From contig CALSLT010000035.1 in the NCBI GenBank assembly GCA_943787265.1, positions 124,001 through 188,000 on the forward strand: a stretch of DNA of 64,000 bases. The letters run 5' to 3'. The position numbers and the translations under genes are program-made. The notes beneath the pieces were generated by a model, which was given only the letters and a program-made list of their open reading frames with translations, had not been told where the DNA came from and made no database searches. Origin of the DNA: an uncultured Planctomycetaceae bacterium (lineage in GTDB: Bacteria; Planctomycetota; Planctomycetia; Planctomycetales; Planctomycetaceae). Below are positions 42,576 through 52,630 of this stretch, in pieces (positions within the stretch are counted from its first letter, which is position 1; the number at the start of each line of letters is the position of its first letter).

Positions 42576-45215
42576 ATGAGCAACTCAATTCTTCTCTTCC
42601 TGGCAACGGCCCTTGCATCTGCATCGCCAGAAGCCAACGTTGTTGACTCTGAGCCATACGGGACGGTTCTGTCGTTCGACTTCGAACAGGACGAAGACCG
42701 CGAACCCGATGGGATGCCGGATGACTGGAATCGTCGGCGCGGCCCCGGATTCCCCAGTTACGTCGACTGCGAAATCGACGAACAACACAGTCATATCGGT
42801 GATCAGAGTCTTCGCGTCAAAGTCAACGGCGGTAAAGTCGCGTACTACTCTCCGTTCAATCGTGAAGTTGCCCGAATAGACCCCGAATTCAACTACATGT
42901 TTCGAGGCTTCATTCGAACCGAACGTCTGAAGCACGACTACGCACTCTTCACTGTTTCGTTTTTGAATTCACGGCGACAGAGGGTTCAACGATTTGAAAC
43001 AAAGGCAGTTTCCGGAACTCACGCTAAATGGATTCCGTTGGAACTCGGCCCGCTCAAGCCTGCCCCTGACGTCCGCTATGTTGTCATCGGCTGCCATGTT
43101 GACCATCGCGCCGATGACGATATCAAGGGGGACGTCTGGTTTGATGGAATCTGGCTGGGGAAAATGCCACGCCTCACGCTCATGCCAGACGCTCACGACC
43201 ATTTCCTCACGCCCGACAATGACATTGTGATCGATGCGGCGGTTTCAGGACTTGAAACCAGTTCGCAGTTCGAATTGCAGCTGTCACTCAGTGATGTCTC
43301 GGGCGAAGTTCTTGAACAGAAGCTCTGGAAACTGGATTCCTCGGACGACGAAGTTTCTTTAAACGATATCGGCGGCCGGGAAATTGGATGGAGCATCGCC
43401 GCTCGACAACACGGCTGTTACTTTGTGCGCGCAGTTCTTAAACGCGACCAGCAGATAGTTCAAAGCACAGAAACAACACTGGTCATCTCCGAACCAGCTC
43501 AATCGAGACCGACCGGCGAATTCGGATGGTCGCTCAGTTCCGGCCTCGGCCCACTAAATGCAGACGATCTGGCTCTCGTTGCATACGAAGCTGGGATTCA
43601 TTGGGTGAAGATTCCAGTCTGGAGCTCAATGCATGAGGAGTACGCGACAAACCCGGCCGAACTCACTCGACTGCTGGAGGGATTATACGACCGCTCGATT
43701 TCGACCGTCGGCCTTCTCAATGATCCTCCTCGAGCAATCCGGACTCAATTCGCCAAAGATTGGACCGGAACCAGTGAAATCTTCGCATTGCAACCAGACT
43801 TCTGGGGGCCTTCACTCGAACCTGTACTGGCTCGCTACGGCTCGACCATCGAATACTGGCAACTCGGCGGCGACACAGACACTAGCTTTTCTAATTCAAA
43901 ACAGCTTCCTGAAATGATCAAGCAAATCACCACGCAGTTTGACCAGCTTGGCCGCAACTCAAAAATTGGAGTTCAATGGCCCTGGCCGGCCGCGTATCCA
44001 ATCCCAACAGAAATCCGAAATCTATTCGTGACAATCGGAAACGAGGATGGCCTCAGCCTTAAACAACTGGAAGAGGTCTTCAGCGACAAAACATCAGAGA
44101 CTGCCGAACACTGGACGATGCTACGGCCTCTCCCACTCACGCAGCCCCTTAAGAATCGAGCGAGCACGCTGATACGACAAATGGTGATGGCAAGGCTCAA
44201 AGGTTCCAATGGAATCTTCCTAAGCGGCGTTCTTGATGGTGATCGAGGACTCTTGAACGACGACGGCGCTCCGACTCCGCTTTTTCTACCGTTCAGAACA
44301 ACGGCCATGAACCTGCGCGGTGCGAAACACCTGGGTTCCTTCCAGTTGCCAGACTCGCCGACAAACTACGTCTTCGAACGCGACAAGTCGATCATCGTCG
44401 TTTTTCCCGGAGACAAACCATTCTCCACCAACTTGAATCTTGGAGACGCGGTCGAGCATGTTGACATGTGGGGACGACGCTCTCCTTTGGCCCAAAAAGC
44501 CAAAAAACATCATGTGGAATCTGACGGAGAACCTGTCTTCTGTACTGGCGGTTCAGAAGCCATGGCCCGTTGGAGGCTGGAAGCTGGCTTCGAAAAAGGG
44601 GTGATCCCCGCCGAGTATGGAGGGCATCCTGATGCGATCGTCGGACGCAATACGTGGTCGCAAGGTGTCAAAGGAACTGTGTCCCTGAAGATACCTCGCG
44701 ATTGGGAGGCATCTCCTGACTCATGGGATATCGAACTTGCCGCCGGGGAGTCATTCCGACTTCCGACAACGATCAACCTGCCGCAAACCGCGAGCCTTGG
44801 CACAGCAGACGTTGTTATTTCTTTCGCCATCACTTCGGACCGTCGGCGCACTTTTGACGTACACCGTTCGCTGGAAGTTGGATTGGGCGACGTCATTGTC
44901 GATGTCTACACAAAACCGATGCCGGACGGCCAACTGCTGATTGAACAGTTCGTTTCTAACCGTACTCAGCCACTTGATATTATGAATTTTCGATGCACGT
45001 TGTCCGTTAGTGGCCATAAAAGCCAGACGGAGTACGTCACTAAGCTCGGTCAGGAGAAAGACCGCAAGGAATACAAGCTTCCAAACGCGCAATCACTCCT
45101 TGGTCACGAGCTCTGGTTGAACCTAGAACAGATTGGCGGCCGCCGAAACCTCAATAAGCGGTTGATCATCGGCGATGACTGGAAGACAGCCCGTGGCACT
45201 TCTTCCACACCGTAA
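42576..45215 (+). CDS. Large secreted glycosidase-like protein, unassigned
   Basis: Exported protein of about 879 residues without a family I can name firmly. ATG 42576 gives a signal peptide (SNSILLFLATALASAS). Residues about 25 to 200 look like a carbohydrate-binding jelly roll (FDFEQDEDREPDGMPDDW, HIGDQSLRVKVNGGKVAYYS). The middle resembles a clan A TIM barrel (LVAYEAGIHWVKIPVWSSM, then EYWQLGGDTDTSF). In clan A hydrolases the acid/base Glu sits in a WNEP-type motif at this place; here it reads GGD, so catalysis is doubtful. The C-terminal third is beta-rich. ATG at 42543 is an alternative start. Confidence 0.65.
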   Translation: MSNSILLFLATALASASPEANVVDSEPYGTVLSFDFEQDEDREPDGMPDDWNRRRGPGFPSYVDCEIDEQHSHIGDQSLRVKVNGGKVAYYSPFNREVARIDPEFNYMFRGFIRTERLKHDYALFTVSFLNSRRQRVQRFETKAVSGTHAKWIPLELGPLKPAPDVRYVVIGCHVDHRADDDIKGDVWFDGIWLGKMPRLTLMPDAHDHFLTPDNDIVIDAAVSGLETSSQFELQLSLSDVSGEVLEQKLWKLDSSDDEVSLNDIGGREIGWSIAARQHGCYFVRAVLKRDQQIVQSTETTLVISEPAQSRPTGEFGWSLSSGLGPLNADDLALVAYEAGIHWVKIPVWSSMHEEYATNPAELTRLLEGLYDRSISTVGLLNDPPRAIRTQFAKDWTGTSEIFALQPDFWGPSLEPVLARYGSTIEYWQLGGDTDTSFSNSKQLPEMIKQITTQFDQLGRNSKIGVQWPWPAAYPIPTEIRNLFVTIGNEDGLSLKQLEEVFSDKTSETAEHWTMLRPLPLTQPLKNRASTLIRQMVMARLKGSNGIFLSGVLDGDRGLLNDDGAPTPLFLPFRTTAMNLRGAKHLGSFQLPDSPTNYVFERDKSIIVVFPGDKPFSTNLNLGDAVEHVDMWGRRSPLAQKAKKHHVESDGEPVFCTGGSEAMARWRLEAGFEKGVIPAEYGGHPDAIVGRNTWSQGVKGTVSLKIPRDWEASPDSWDIELAAGESFRLPTTINLPQTASLGTADVVISFAITSDRRRTFDVHRSLEVGLGDVIVDVYTKPMPDGQLLIEQFVSNRTQPLDIMNFRCTLSVSGHKSQTEYVTKLGQEKDRKEYKLPNAQSLLGHELWLNLEQIGGRRNLNKRLIIGDDWKTARGTSSTP

Positions 45216-45291
45216 CGTTCCAACGTGCGCCCAACCCCAGACTCGATAGCGTATGCTCGGAGTGAGTCCGCAGAGCGCTGCCGATAAAAGT

Positions 45292-46494
45292 CTAGCCGTG
45301 GCCACGCCGAATCTCCGACGGCTTGAAGAATACGACAATCCGGTAGATGTATTTTGTACGAGTGTGAATCTCACCGGTCTTCAGATCGAACCGTTCGGGC
45401 ACTTCGCGAATATGCTTGTCGACGACGGCGTGAAAGCCGCGTTCAGAGAACACATCAATCAGCATCGAAATTGCCAGTGGATCCTGAAAAATCTCTTCTT
45501 CAGTATTCACATGAGCGCGGCCAGAAAGCGCATGCCTGGTGATAATCGGCACGAACCGATCCCGAATTAGATCGACGATTTTGACGAACAGATCGTTGTG
45601 CTCTAACTCGTAACTATCGAGCCTACGCACAAGTTCCTGACGAGCGTGATGAGAGATCTCTTCAGCCAGCGGCAACGGTCGGATGCGGTCGTGAGTTCGC
45701 TGCTCAAGTTCCAAAGAACTCTGATACTGAAGTTCTTTGAGAATGTTTTCTTCGACTTCGCCAATCGGGCCTTCCGCGTTGACAAAGTGGTAGTGGTACA
45801 ACTCTTTGAGTGAGTTCAGCGCGTCCCAGGTTTTTTCCTTGAAGACCTGATACCGCAATCGAGCAGCACTTTCATCAAGGTCCGTTGTACGCAGTTCGAG
45901 GAGCTCGCCAACTCCTGTCTCTTTCACTTCATCGTTGTGAGCATCAATTTCACGACCGCGTTGCAGTTGCCGCTCGATGCTGGTTCGTTCGCCAATAAAC
46001 AGAACCATCGCGTGAATGGTGGGGCGACGAAAATTGATCGCCAGATTGGTATTGTTAAACTCGTTGTGAAGCTGATTGATCTTGTCGACGAGCAACTTCA
46101 AGCACTCGACCTGCACGCTCGTTCGAGGAAACCCATCCAGTACGGCGCCGTCTCGAAAATCTTCTTCCAAGAGTTTTCGCAACAGAATATCGACTACTTC
46201 TTTGTCGCCAACCATGCCGCCGCGTTCTTTAATTTTTTCGGCCTGCGGCGAAGTCAGTAAATCGCTGATCACAATCGGGCGACAGGTAAGACCTCTCGCC
46301 GCCATGATGAATCGCGTGTGAGTCCCCTTCCCTGACCCCGGAGCTCCTCCAAGGAGAATCAACTCCTTGGGAAACCGTAAGTTGGCGTGACCTATCTCTT
46401 CTTCGAGATGTTCCCAGACTGACTTAAAGATGAGCTGCGCATCTTTAACTTCCAGGTCGATCAACTTTCGATCGGATGGACTTGCGTTTGACAT
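45292..46494 (-). CDS. Extended adenylate kinase-family protein
   Basis: Nucleoside monophosphate kinase-like protein of 400 residues. Residues about 35 to 250 carry the adenylate kinase core: P-loop LGGAPGSGKGTH, the LLT/KERGGMVGD NMP-binding region, and DGFPRT. The lid is long and charged. An additional domain of about 150 residues follows (RPLPLAEEISHHARQELVRRL, FSERGFHAVVDKHIREVPERFDL), absent from ordinary adenylate kinases of 190 to 220 residues. ATG 46494 (MSNASPSDRK) is chosen over the upstream frame opening at 46605, which has no matching N-terminus. The extra domain's role is unknown. It is the last gene of a minus-strand run from 52630. Confidence 0.8.
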   Translation of the reverse strand: MSNASPSDRKLIDLEVKDAQLIFKSVWEHLEEEIGHANLRFPKELILLGGAPGSGKGTHTRFIMAARGLTCRPIVISDLLTSPQAEKIKERGGMVGDKEVVDILLRKLLEEDFRDGAVLDGFPRTSVQVECLKLLVDKINQLHNEFNNTNLAINFRRPTIHAMVLFIGERTSIERQLQRGREIDAHNDEVKETGVGELLELRTTDLDESAARLRYQVFKEKTWDALNSLKELYHYHFVNAEGPIGEVEENILKELQYQSSLELEQRTHDRIRPLPLAEEISHHARQELVRRLDSYELEHNDLFVKIVDLIRDRFVPIITRHALSGRAHVNTEEEIFQDPLAISMLIDVFSERGFHAVVDKHIREVPERFDLKTGEIHTRTKYIYRIVVFFKPSEIRRGHG

Positions 46495-46760
46495 GTCGAC
46501 GCCGATGCTACAGACCGTATTGAAAATACTCACTCCCGCCTGTGAATGGCGGAAAACGAGTTCGAAAGATACCTCAGACGTCCCGTCCGAAAGAAGGCAG
46601 ATCACGAGTTTTCTATATCGGACGGAATCTCAGGGAACATCAGACATCACATTCAGCCTGACGCGAATTTGCCGGTGTTGCATCTGAAGCCAGCTCCCGG
46701 CATCTCCCCCAATCAACGCGTCCCCAGATCCTCTGTCAGTACAACGAGGATGTGACTTCG

Positions 46761-47516
46761 TTATTCGCCCATCAGGCTGGCAATAGTAGATTCCGTCGCC
46801 TTAGCCCATGTCGCATAGCCAGCTTCGTGGGGATGCAGCAGGTCCGGCATCACTGATTTCGGGAGCGTGCCGTCGTCTTCCAAAAACTTCGAATTGATGT
46901 TCAGGAAGAATACATTTTTGTCGTCAGCATATCCGGCAATTATCTCGTTGATCCCAGTATTCAAGCGGCGCAACGGGTCATCCGTTTTTGCTCCCCGCGG
47001 GAAGATGGCCAGTAGCAGGATTCTTGTCTTGGGAAGCTGCTTTTGTAATTCGGTGATGATTGCCTTAATTCCCGCCGCCGTTTCCTCGGCCGGATCCTGC
47101 CTGTGCCCGGTATTGTTGGTCCCAATCATGATCACGGCGAGCTTTGGAGAGATTCCCTTGATGGCGTCGTGCTGCAATCGCCACAAGACATGCTCAGTTC
47201 TGTCCCCACTGAATCCGATATTGAACGCGTTTCGTTTCGCATAGTACTCGTCCCAGACCTTCTTGCCGCGGCCTTCCCATCCGTGTGTGATCGAGTCACC
47301 AATCATCAACAAATCGACCTTTCCCATCTTCTTGAGGTCGACAAGCTTTTGATCATGTCGCGGCTGCCACCACTTAACTGCCCACGCCGCGGTCTGCACT
47401 TCAGGCGTCACAGCTTTGATTGAAGCCGATGCTGGCTTGTCCTTCTCTGCATAAACAGCGGAACTACCTAAGCAGCAGACGATCAGCAGCGTGGTTATCT
47501 GAGCGAGAAACTTCAT
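46761..47516 (-). CDS. Secreted SGNH/GDSL hydrolase, PAF-acetylhydrolase-like
   Basis: Esterase-like protein of 251 residues with a signal peptide (ITTLLIVCCLGSSAVYA). Block I is LLMIGDSITHGWEG, with the nucleophile Ser in GDSI. Block II Gly is in NIGFSGDRTEHVLW and block III is MIGTNNTGH. The catalytic Asp-His pair lies in MPDLLHPHEAGYATWA. The pattern matches the platelet-activating factor acetylhydrolase gamma-like group, which in planctomycetes probably deacylates carbohydrate. AAGGA precedes the ATG. It sits between mutL and the adenylate kinase-like gene on the same strand. Confidence 0.92.
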   Translation of the reverse strand: MKFLAQITTLLIVCCLGSSAVYAEKDKPASASIKAVTPEVQTAAWAVKWWQPRHDQKLVDLKKMGKVDLLMIGDSITHGWEGRGKKVWDEYYAKRNAFNIGFSGDRTEHVLWRLQHDAIKGISPKLAVIMIGTNNTGHRQDPAEETAAGIKAIITELQKQLPKTRILLLAIFPRGAKTDDPLRRLNTGINEIIAGYADDKNVFFLNINSKFLEDDGTLPKSVMPDLLHPHEAGYATWAKATESTIASLMGE

Positions 47517-47579
47517 GGTTATCCTTGCTTGCTAAGAAGACAAATTCTGTATTTGGAATCATTAAACCGAGTGACGACA

Positions 47580-49607
47580 TCAGCCAAGACGGCCGAACTG
47601 CTTGTCGAGCTCAGTCTGACTGAGGACAAGCGCCGTCGGTCGCCCGTGCGGGCAATGATGAGCGTCATCGCAAAGATGCCGCTGAGCCAGCAGGCTGTCG
47701 ATTTCTTCCGGCTTCAGTCTCTGCCCGGATTTGATCGCCGCCTTGCAGGACATCATGTGCAACAACTCGTCAAGGACGTCCCGTCGCGTCGGCTTCTTCT
47801 CCTGAGCTTCCAGCTGCTCCGCGATATCGCGAATCATTTCTGACGGACGAGCCTTCTTCATCATCACCGGCCACTTATTAACAAGAACGGTGTTCGTGCC
47901 AAACTCTTCAACACCAATGCCAATCTGCCCGAGAACTTCGGCATGCTCAACGACAAGTGACGCTTCGCGCGCCGTAAGATCAATCGTTTCAGGAATCAGC
48001 ATCCGCTGAGACTCGACCGAGCCGTTCAGCACTCGTGGCCTTAGATATTCGTACATAATCCGTTCATGCAGAGCGTGCTGGTCGATGATCATCATCCCCT
48101 GCTCCGCCTCGACAACCAGATAGCAATCCATGATCTGCATGGCTCGCTCGCCAGACTGATCGCCGACAGCGGGCGCGGGCTTATCAAGTACTTCGCTTTG
48201 CCCGTCTCTTCCTGTCAGTGGTGCTTCGCCAGCCACACCGCCTGCAAGATCAGACTGCTGACGAAAGTCACGATCGACTTCCCGGCCAACGAACATTTCT
48301 TCCGCAGCCTCAACAGTTTCCGGGAGTGCCACATCGTCAACGGCCGTTGCTCCGGCACCCGTCGACTCAACGGCTCGCGACTGCGGCTCAGCCAACATTC
48401 TGGCTAGATCAGCCTGGGATTGCCGTACGGACCACGTTGTGATCGGCGGAGCGCCACCTATGTTCTGATTCTTCGTCGGTGCGGCACCAGAGTCAGTCCC
48501 CCACGCTTCAAGCTCAGCCTGTAACTTTTGCTGCGGAGCAACCGTTGCACCAACGGGCTCTCCCTGCGTTTCCGATTCTGTCCCCCTGCCCCGGGCCAGT
48601 TTCATCTCTGAGTCGAGGTCCATCGACAGAAACTTCGTACGAATCATCGAGAGCATCTGGCGATAAAGATGTTGACCGTCGACAAAACGAACTTCGACTT
48701 TCGTCGGATGAACATTCACGTCAAAAGCGCTGGGCGGCATGTCCACAAAGAGAAATGAGATTGGCTGACGACCGACCATTAATAGTCCGCGGTACGCCTC
48801 TGTCAGTGCATGTTGAATTGAGCGATCCTGGAACCATCGCCCGTTCAGAAAAAGGTGCTGCCATTTGCGGCCAGACTTGCTTTGACTTGGGTGCGCGACG
48901 TAGCCGGACATCCGAACTTCACCGACTTCACTCTCCACCCAGACAAGATGGTCAGTCAGGCTCTTTCCATAAAACATCTGCAGGCGGTCGATCAGTCCGT
49001 CGGAAGCTGGCAAATCAAACACCACTTTATCGTTGTGCCGCAACGTCATTCTGAGTCGAGGATTCGCCAGGGCGACACGAGTAAACTGATCGCTGATGTG
49101 TCCGAACTCGGTCGACTTGGTTTTCAAAAACTTTCGACGGACCGGAGTGCTGGCAAACAGGTTTCGAATTTCGATGCGAGTGCCGGTCGGGCAACCACAC
49201 GGTATCACTTCAGAACGTTCGCCGCAGTTGACATCCAACTCGACACCAGCCACCGCATCCTTCTGCCGCGTGCGGATGTTTATGTGCGAAACTTCTGCAA
49301 TCGACGCCAAAGCTTCGCCACGGAACCCCATCGTCTGAATGAAGAACAAGTCCTCCGCCGTAACGATCTTGCTTGTTGCATGGCTACTCACCGCAAGCAG
49401 AATATCGTCGGGGTGAATCCCCTCGCCGTCGTCCGTAATTCGGATCAGTTCCGCGCCGCCGTCAACAATGTCCACTTCGATCCGAGTCGCCATCGCATCG
49501 ACACTGTTCTCAATGAGCTCCTTGACGACATTCGCCGGCCGCTCGATGACCTCCCCAGCGGCAATTTTGTTAATGACGCTCGTGTCGAGCTGTTGAATTC
49601 GTGACAT
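47580..49607 (-). CDS. mutL: DNA mismatch repair protein MutL
   Basis: Mismatch repair ATPase of 675 residues that connects MutS to strand incision. The GHKL ATPase domain is complete: IAAGEVIERPANVVKELIENSVDA, ITDDGEGI, TMGFRGEALASIAEVSH and GTRIEIRNLF. The C-terminal domain carries the endonuclease motif DQHALHERIMYE (pattern DQHAx2Ex4E), ACKAAIKSG and CPHGRP. It is therefore predicted to nick DNA itself, as in bacteria without MutH. The middle linker (about residues 340 to 480) is low in conservation. ATG 49607 (MSRIQQLD) is preferred over 49649. MutS is not in the window. Confidence 0.96.
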   Translation of the reverse strand: MSRIQQLDTSVINKIAAGEVIERPANVVKELIENSVDAMATRIEVDIVDGGAELIRITDDGEGIHPDDILLAVSSHATSKIVTAEDLFFIQTMGFRGEALASIAEVSHINIRTRQKDAVAGVELDVNCGERSEVIPCGCPTGTRIEIRNLFASTPVRRKFLKTKSTEFGHISDQFTRVALANPRLRMTLRHNDKVVFDLPASDGLIDRLQMFYGKSLTDHLVWVESEVGEVRMSGYVAHPSQSKSGRKWQHLFLNGRWFQDRSIQHALTEAYRGLLMVGRQPISFLFVDMPPSAFDVNVHPTKVEVRFVDGQHLYRQMLSMIRTKFLSMDLDSEMKLARGRGTESETQGEPVGATVAPQQKLQAELEAWGTDSGAAPTKNQNIGGAPPITTWSVRQSQADLARMLAEPQSRAVESTGAGATAVDDVALPETVEAAEEMFVGREVDRDFRQQSDLAGGVAGEAPLTGRDGQSEVLDKPAPAVGDQSGERAMQIMDCYLVVEAEQGMMIIDQHALHERIMYEYLRPRVLNGSVESQRMLIPETIDLTAREASLVVEHAEVLGQIGIGVEEFGTNTVLVNKWPVMMKKARPSEMIRDIAEQLEAQEKKPTRRDVLDELLHMMSCKAAIKSGQRLKPEEIDSLLAQRHLCDDAHHCPHGRPTALVLSQTELDKQFGRLG

Positions 49608-49681
49608 ATCCGTTCGTCCGCCTTCTGCATCCTGCTGCGTGTTGCTCAACTTGAATTCTTGCCGTTTGGCACGTCGCCAAC

Positions 49682-51172
49682 TTACAACCCAACTGCCAAC
49701 AAGCCATCGCGAGTTCGGAAATAGATTGTTCCATCTGCGATCGCTGGAGTTCCCAGAACAGGCGAACCCACATCATTAACACTGAGGATCTCGAGTTCGG
49801 CCGAGTTTCGTAGAACGACGACGTTGCCATTTTCACCAGCAACATAGATCTTCCCATCAGCGAGAACTGGTGACGCAAAATAGTCGCCCGCGTTCTGAAT
49901 TCGGACCGGTCCGTAAAGACTTGTCCCCGCTTTGGTATCGAAACACGTCGCGATCCCTCCGCCCTTGATCAACAACATGCGACCATCGGCAACCAATGGC
50001 GAAACGATGTGATCAGTGTGTTTCGTTGAGTGCTTCCACAGAACATGCGTTGCCGTAACGTCACCCCGACCTCCACCACGGACCGCGAGAATGAACTGTG
50101 CAGCAGCTTCGGCCGCGTCGAACGAGGCCCCCGCAAAATTACCCGGATGCAGGAACGCCGCGTCGAGTTCCGCACCTTCCAGCACTCCGTCCCCGTTGGC
50201 ATCACCTTTGTCGAATGTCTTGCGAAAGAAAGCTTCGGGAACTCGACGCTCACCAACGAACGCCTGTACTTCTTCTTTCGTCAACTTTCCATCGCTATTT
50301 CCCGTGTCAGCACGATCGACCGATGCCAGCCACTGGTTCGCGATTCCGCCGCTCTGCAGGGAAATATAGATAACACCGTCTTTCACAACTGGTGTCGTCT
50401 TGATGTTTCGAAGCAGAGTCTTTGCACTCCACAAACGTTTGCCCGACTCTGGATCGTAGCCAACAAGCAGCCCAGTTCCTGCAACAACGATCTCGTCGCC
50501 GTGATCAGTTTTACAGATGACCGGATGCGAATAGTTTACGGCCATGTCGTTGCGATCGTCTTTCCAACGCAGCTTGCCCGTACGTTTATCAAACGCGTAG
50601 AACGCCGGAGCCAGATCGTCATCCTGCACAAACAGCAGCAAGTCCTTGTAAAGAACTGGCGACATGCCAGCTCCCCACTTGAAGACGAAATACGGCACTG
50701 GCAGATTCTTATGCCATACATCTGTCCCAGTCTTCGCATCAAGGGCAACCATGCCAAGAGTTGCGAAGTAAAAGTAAACGCGTTCCGCATCAGCTGCTGG
50801 TGTTGTCGCCGCATGGCTATTGGTTTTGTGAACTGGAGCGATGTCGCCGATCGGCCACTTCCGCATCCAAAGCTGTTTCCCGGTAGCGGCGTCAAAGCCG
50901 TACAGGCCAATCGTTTCGTCATCGACCATCGCGGACGTAAAGACACGACCGGCTGCCACGACCGGGCAACCAATTCCATCTCCGAGTTTCTCTGACCAGC
51001 GGACATTCTTCTCCGCCGAGAATTCTGCGGGCAGCGGATTGCTCGCCGTAGCAACCCCTGCGCTATTTGGGCCCCTGAAGTGAGGCCAGTCTTCACCAGC
51101 AGCCTCGGTTACCAGCAATACACTCATCACGAGGAGAGCCAACAACGACACAGAATTTCTAACTCGGTACAT
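49682..51172 (-). CDS. PQQ-like beta-propeller with embedded EF-hands
   Basis: Exported protein of 496 residues. The signal peptide ends TEAAGED and is followed by the planctomycete motif WPHFRGPNSAG. Propeller blades repeat the DAATGKQLW pattern (GFDAATGKQLWMRKWP, DAKTGTDVWHKNL, DKRTGKLRWKDD, DPESGKRLWSAK). Between two blades, near residues 290 to 340, an insertion holds two EF-hand-like loops: DRADTGNSDGKL and DKGDANGDGVLE. Calcium binding is inferred. A very strong GAGGAGATC ribosome site supports ATG 51172. Its stop lies about 75 bases from mutL, so the two may be co-transcribed. Confidence 0.88.
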   Translation of the reverse strand: MYRVRNSVSLLALLVMSVLLVTEAAGEDWPHFRGPNSAGVATASNPLPAEFSAEKNVRWSEKLGDGIGCPVVAAGRVFTSAMVDDETIGLYGFDAATGKQLWMRKWPIGDIAPVHKTNSHAATTPAADAERVYFYFATLGMVALDAKTGTDVWHKNLPVPYFVFKWGAGMSPVLYKDLLLFVQDDDLAPAFYAFDKRTGKLRWKDDRNDMAVNYSHPVICKTDHGDEIVVAGTGLLVGYDPESGKRLWSAKTLLRNIKTTPVVKDGVIYISLQSGGIANQWLASVDRADTGNSDGKLTKEEVQAFVGERRVPEAFFRKTFDKGDANGDGVLEGAELDAAFLHPGNFAGASFDAAEAAAQFILAVRGGGRGDVTATHVLWKHSTKHTDHIVSPLVADGRMLLIKGGGIATCFDTKAGTSLYGPVRIQNAGDYFASPVLADGKIYVAGENGNVVVLRNSAELEILSVNDVGSPVLGTPAIADGTIYFRTRDGLLAVGL

Positions 51173-51229
51173 GATGATCTCCTCGGATGAATTCGAACCT
51201 TGAATCTTCAGGAACAAGTCACGCCTTTA

Positions 51230-52630
51230 TTATTCGCCCGTTCCGCCTTGCCAGTTGTCAGTCTGAAAAGGAGACGCCGGCAGGCCTTCACTATTCACGA
51301 GATTTGGATTCGCCAGCTTATGCCAGCCAAATCGAACGTTCTTAGGCTCCGCGACTTCCGCAGATGAAACAACGACTGACTGGCCATCGATTTTCGCGTC
51401 AGCCCCGACGAACTTCCCATCGGCTCCCGCGACTTGAAACTCCGACAACGCCGCATCATTGCTCGATTTTAATCCACCAGCGACATGAGCAAACTCAATA
51501 CGGATTGACTTGCCCTCGACCTTCATCGATCGGAACAAAGGGCCGGAATAGACAACATCCTTCTTGCCGTAAGTCTTGGCCAGAGCCCAACGTGCCAGTC
51601 GATTCCCGACGTCCAATTTGTTGCGGGGGTGAATGTCGGCAATGTTGTCAACAAGGTCAGTCGTCACAGCCATTCCTGTCCGCGGCAATTTCAAACTGGC
51701 GGTCTGACCTTCCCAGAGAGCGGGCAACTGGCCGGGCTCGTAGCGGGCGCCTGACCACGGTGCGATCTGCACAAAGTAAAACGGCAGTTCCGAGTTCCAG
51801 GTTTTTCGCCAGCCTTCGACCAGGTCTTTTGTCTTGTCGAAATATGTCAAACCGTTCTTGCGAATGACATTCGTTTCACCCTGGTACCAAATCGCCCCCC
51901 GGACGCCGAAAGGCTGCAACGGCGCGATCATTCCGTTGTACATGCCGCCGGAACCTGCGTCTGTCACCGTCCAGGGTTCAATTGGTGAACCTCCCCACGA
52001 GCTGTTAATCAGTCCAACCGGCACATCACCGTCCTCATGCACCTTGCGGCCGAAGTAGTACAAGACGCCCGAGAACGCCGGAACGGATTCGGGAGTACAC
52101 GCCGTCCAGTGAGCCGTCACTTCGACATCATCGGCTGGTTCATTCTTCTGTACTTTCTTGACATGAAACAGGCGAATGTTTGGATGCTTTGCCGCAGCAA
52201 TCGCTTCCGCCGCGCCATTCGTATTTCGCAGTTGCCATTCCATATTGGACTGCCCTGAGCCGACCCAGACATCACCGATCAGAATGTCGTCCAGTGTGAC
52301 CGTGTTGTTTCCGACGACCGTCAGTGAGTGAGCCTTTCCATCGGCCTTCATTGCCGGAAGCGAAACTTTCCACTTTCCGTCGGCATCGGCCGTGGCGGCA
52401 GCAGACGAGTCGCCAATCGTTACGGTCACTTTTTCACTGGCGTCGGCCCATCCCCAGACAGGAATCGGCATATCCCGTTGCAGAACCATGTGGCTGTTCA
52501 AAACCGACGGCAACTTGACATCCGCACGAAGGTCTCGCGTCGCCACCAGGCCACACGAGATAAGAATTCCGAAATACGTAATCGCAAAGCGAAACGTTTT
52601 GCCATGACGAGCGTTTCTCAGTTCAGTCAT
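51230..52630 (-). CDS. Sialate O-acetylesterase-like SGNH hydrolase
   Basis: Secreted esterase of 466 residues, same family as the gene at 6788. After a signal peptide (ITYFGILISCGLVA) come the N-terminal beta domain (NSHMVLQRDMPIPVWGWAD) and block I GSGQSNMEWQL. Also seen are GAIWYQGETN and the terminal Asp-His motif NIADIHPRNK. Unlike the larger homologue at 6788 it keeps the DIHP motif and lacks the long insertion. AAGGTG precedes the ATG. It ends 57 bases upstream of the PQQ-like gene start, so it heads the minus-strand gene run. Confidence 0.92.
   Translation of the reverse strand: MTELRNARHGKTFRFAITYFGILISCGLVATRDLRADVKLPSVLNSHMVLQRDMPIPVWGWADASEKVTVTIGDSSAAATADADGKWKVSLPAMKADGKAHSLTVVGNNTVTLDDILIGDVWVGSGQSNMEWQLRNTNGAAEAIAAAKHPNIRLFHVKKVQKNEPADDVEVTAHWTACTPESVPAFSGVLYYFGRKVHEDGDVPVGLINSSWGGSPIEPWTVTDAGSGGMYNGMIAPLQPFGVRGAIWYQGETNVIRKNGLTYFDKTKDLVEGWRKTWNSELPFYFVQIAPWSGARYEPGQLPALWEGQTASLKLPRTGMAVTTDLVDNIADIHPRNKLDVGNRLARWALAKTYGKKDVVYSGPLFRSMKVEGKSIRIEFAHVAGGLKSSNDAALSEFQVAGADGKFVGADAKIDGQSVVVSSAEVAEPKNVRFGWHKLANPNLVNSEGLPASPFQTDNWQGGTGE

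Noticed and set aside
46546..46755. Plus-strand 69-codon frame between the adenylate kinase-like and SGNH genes
   Set aside because: No ribosome site or motif, and it lies in the probable upstream region of a minus-strand gene.
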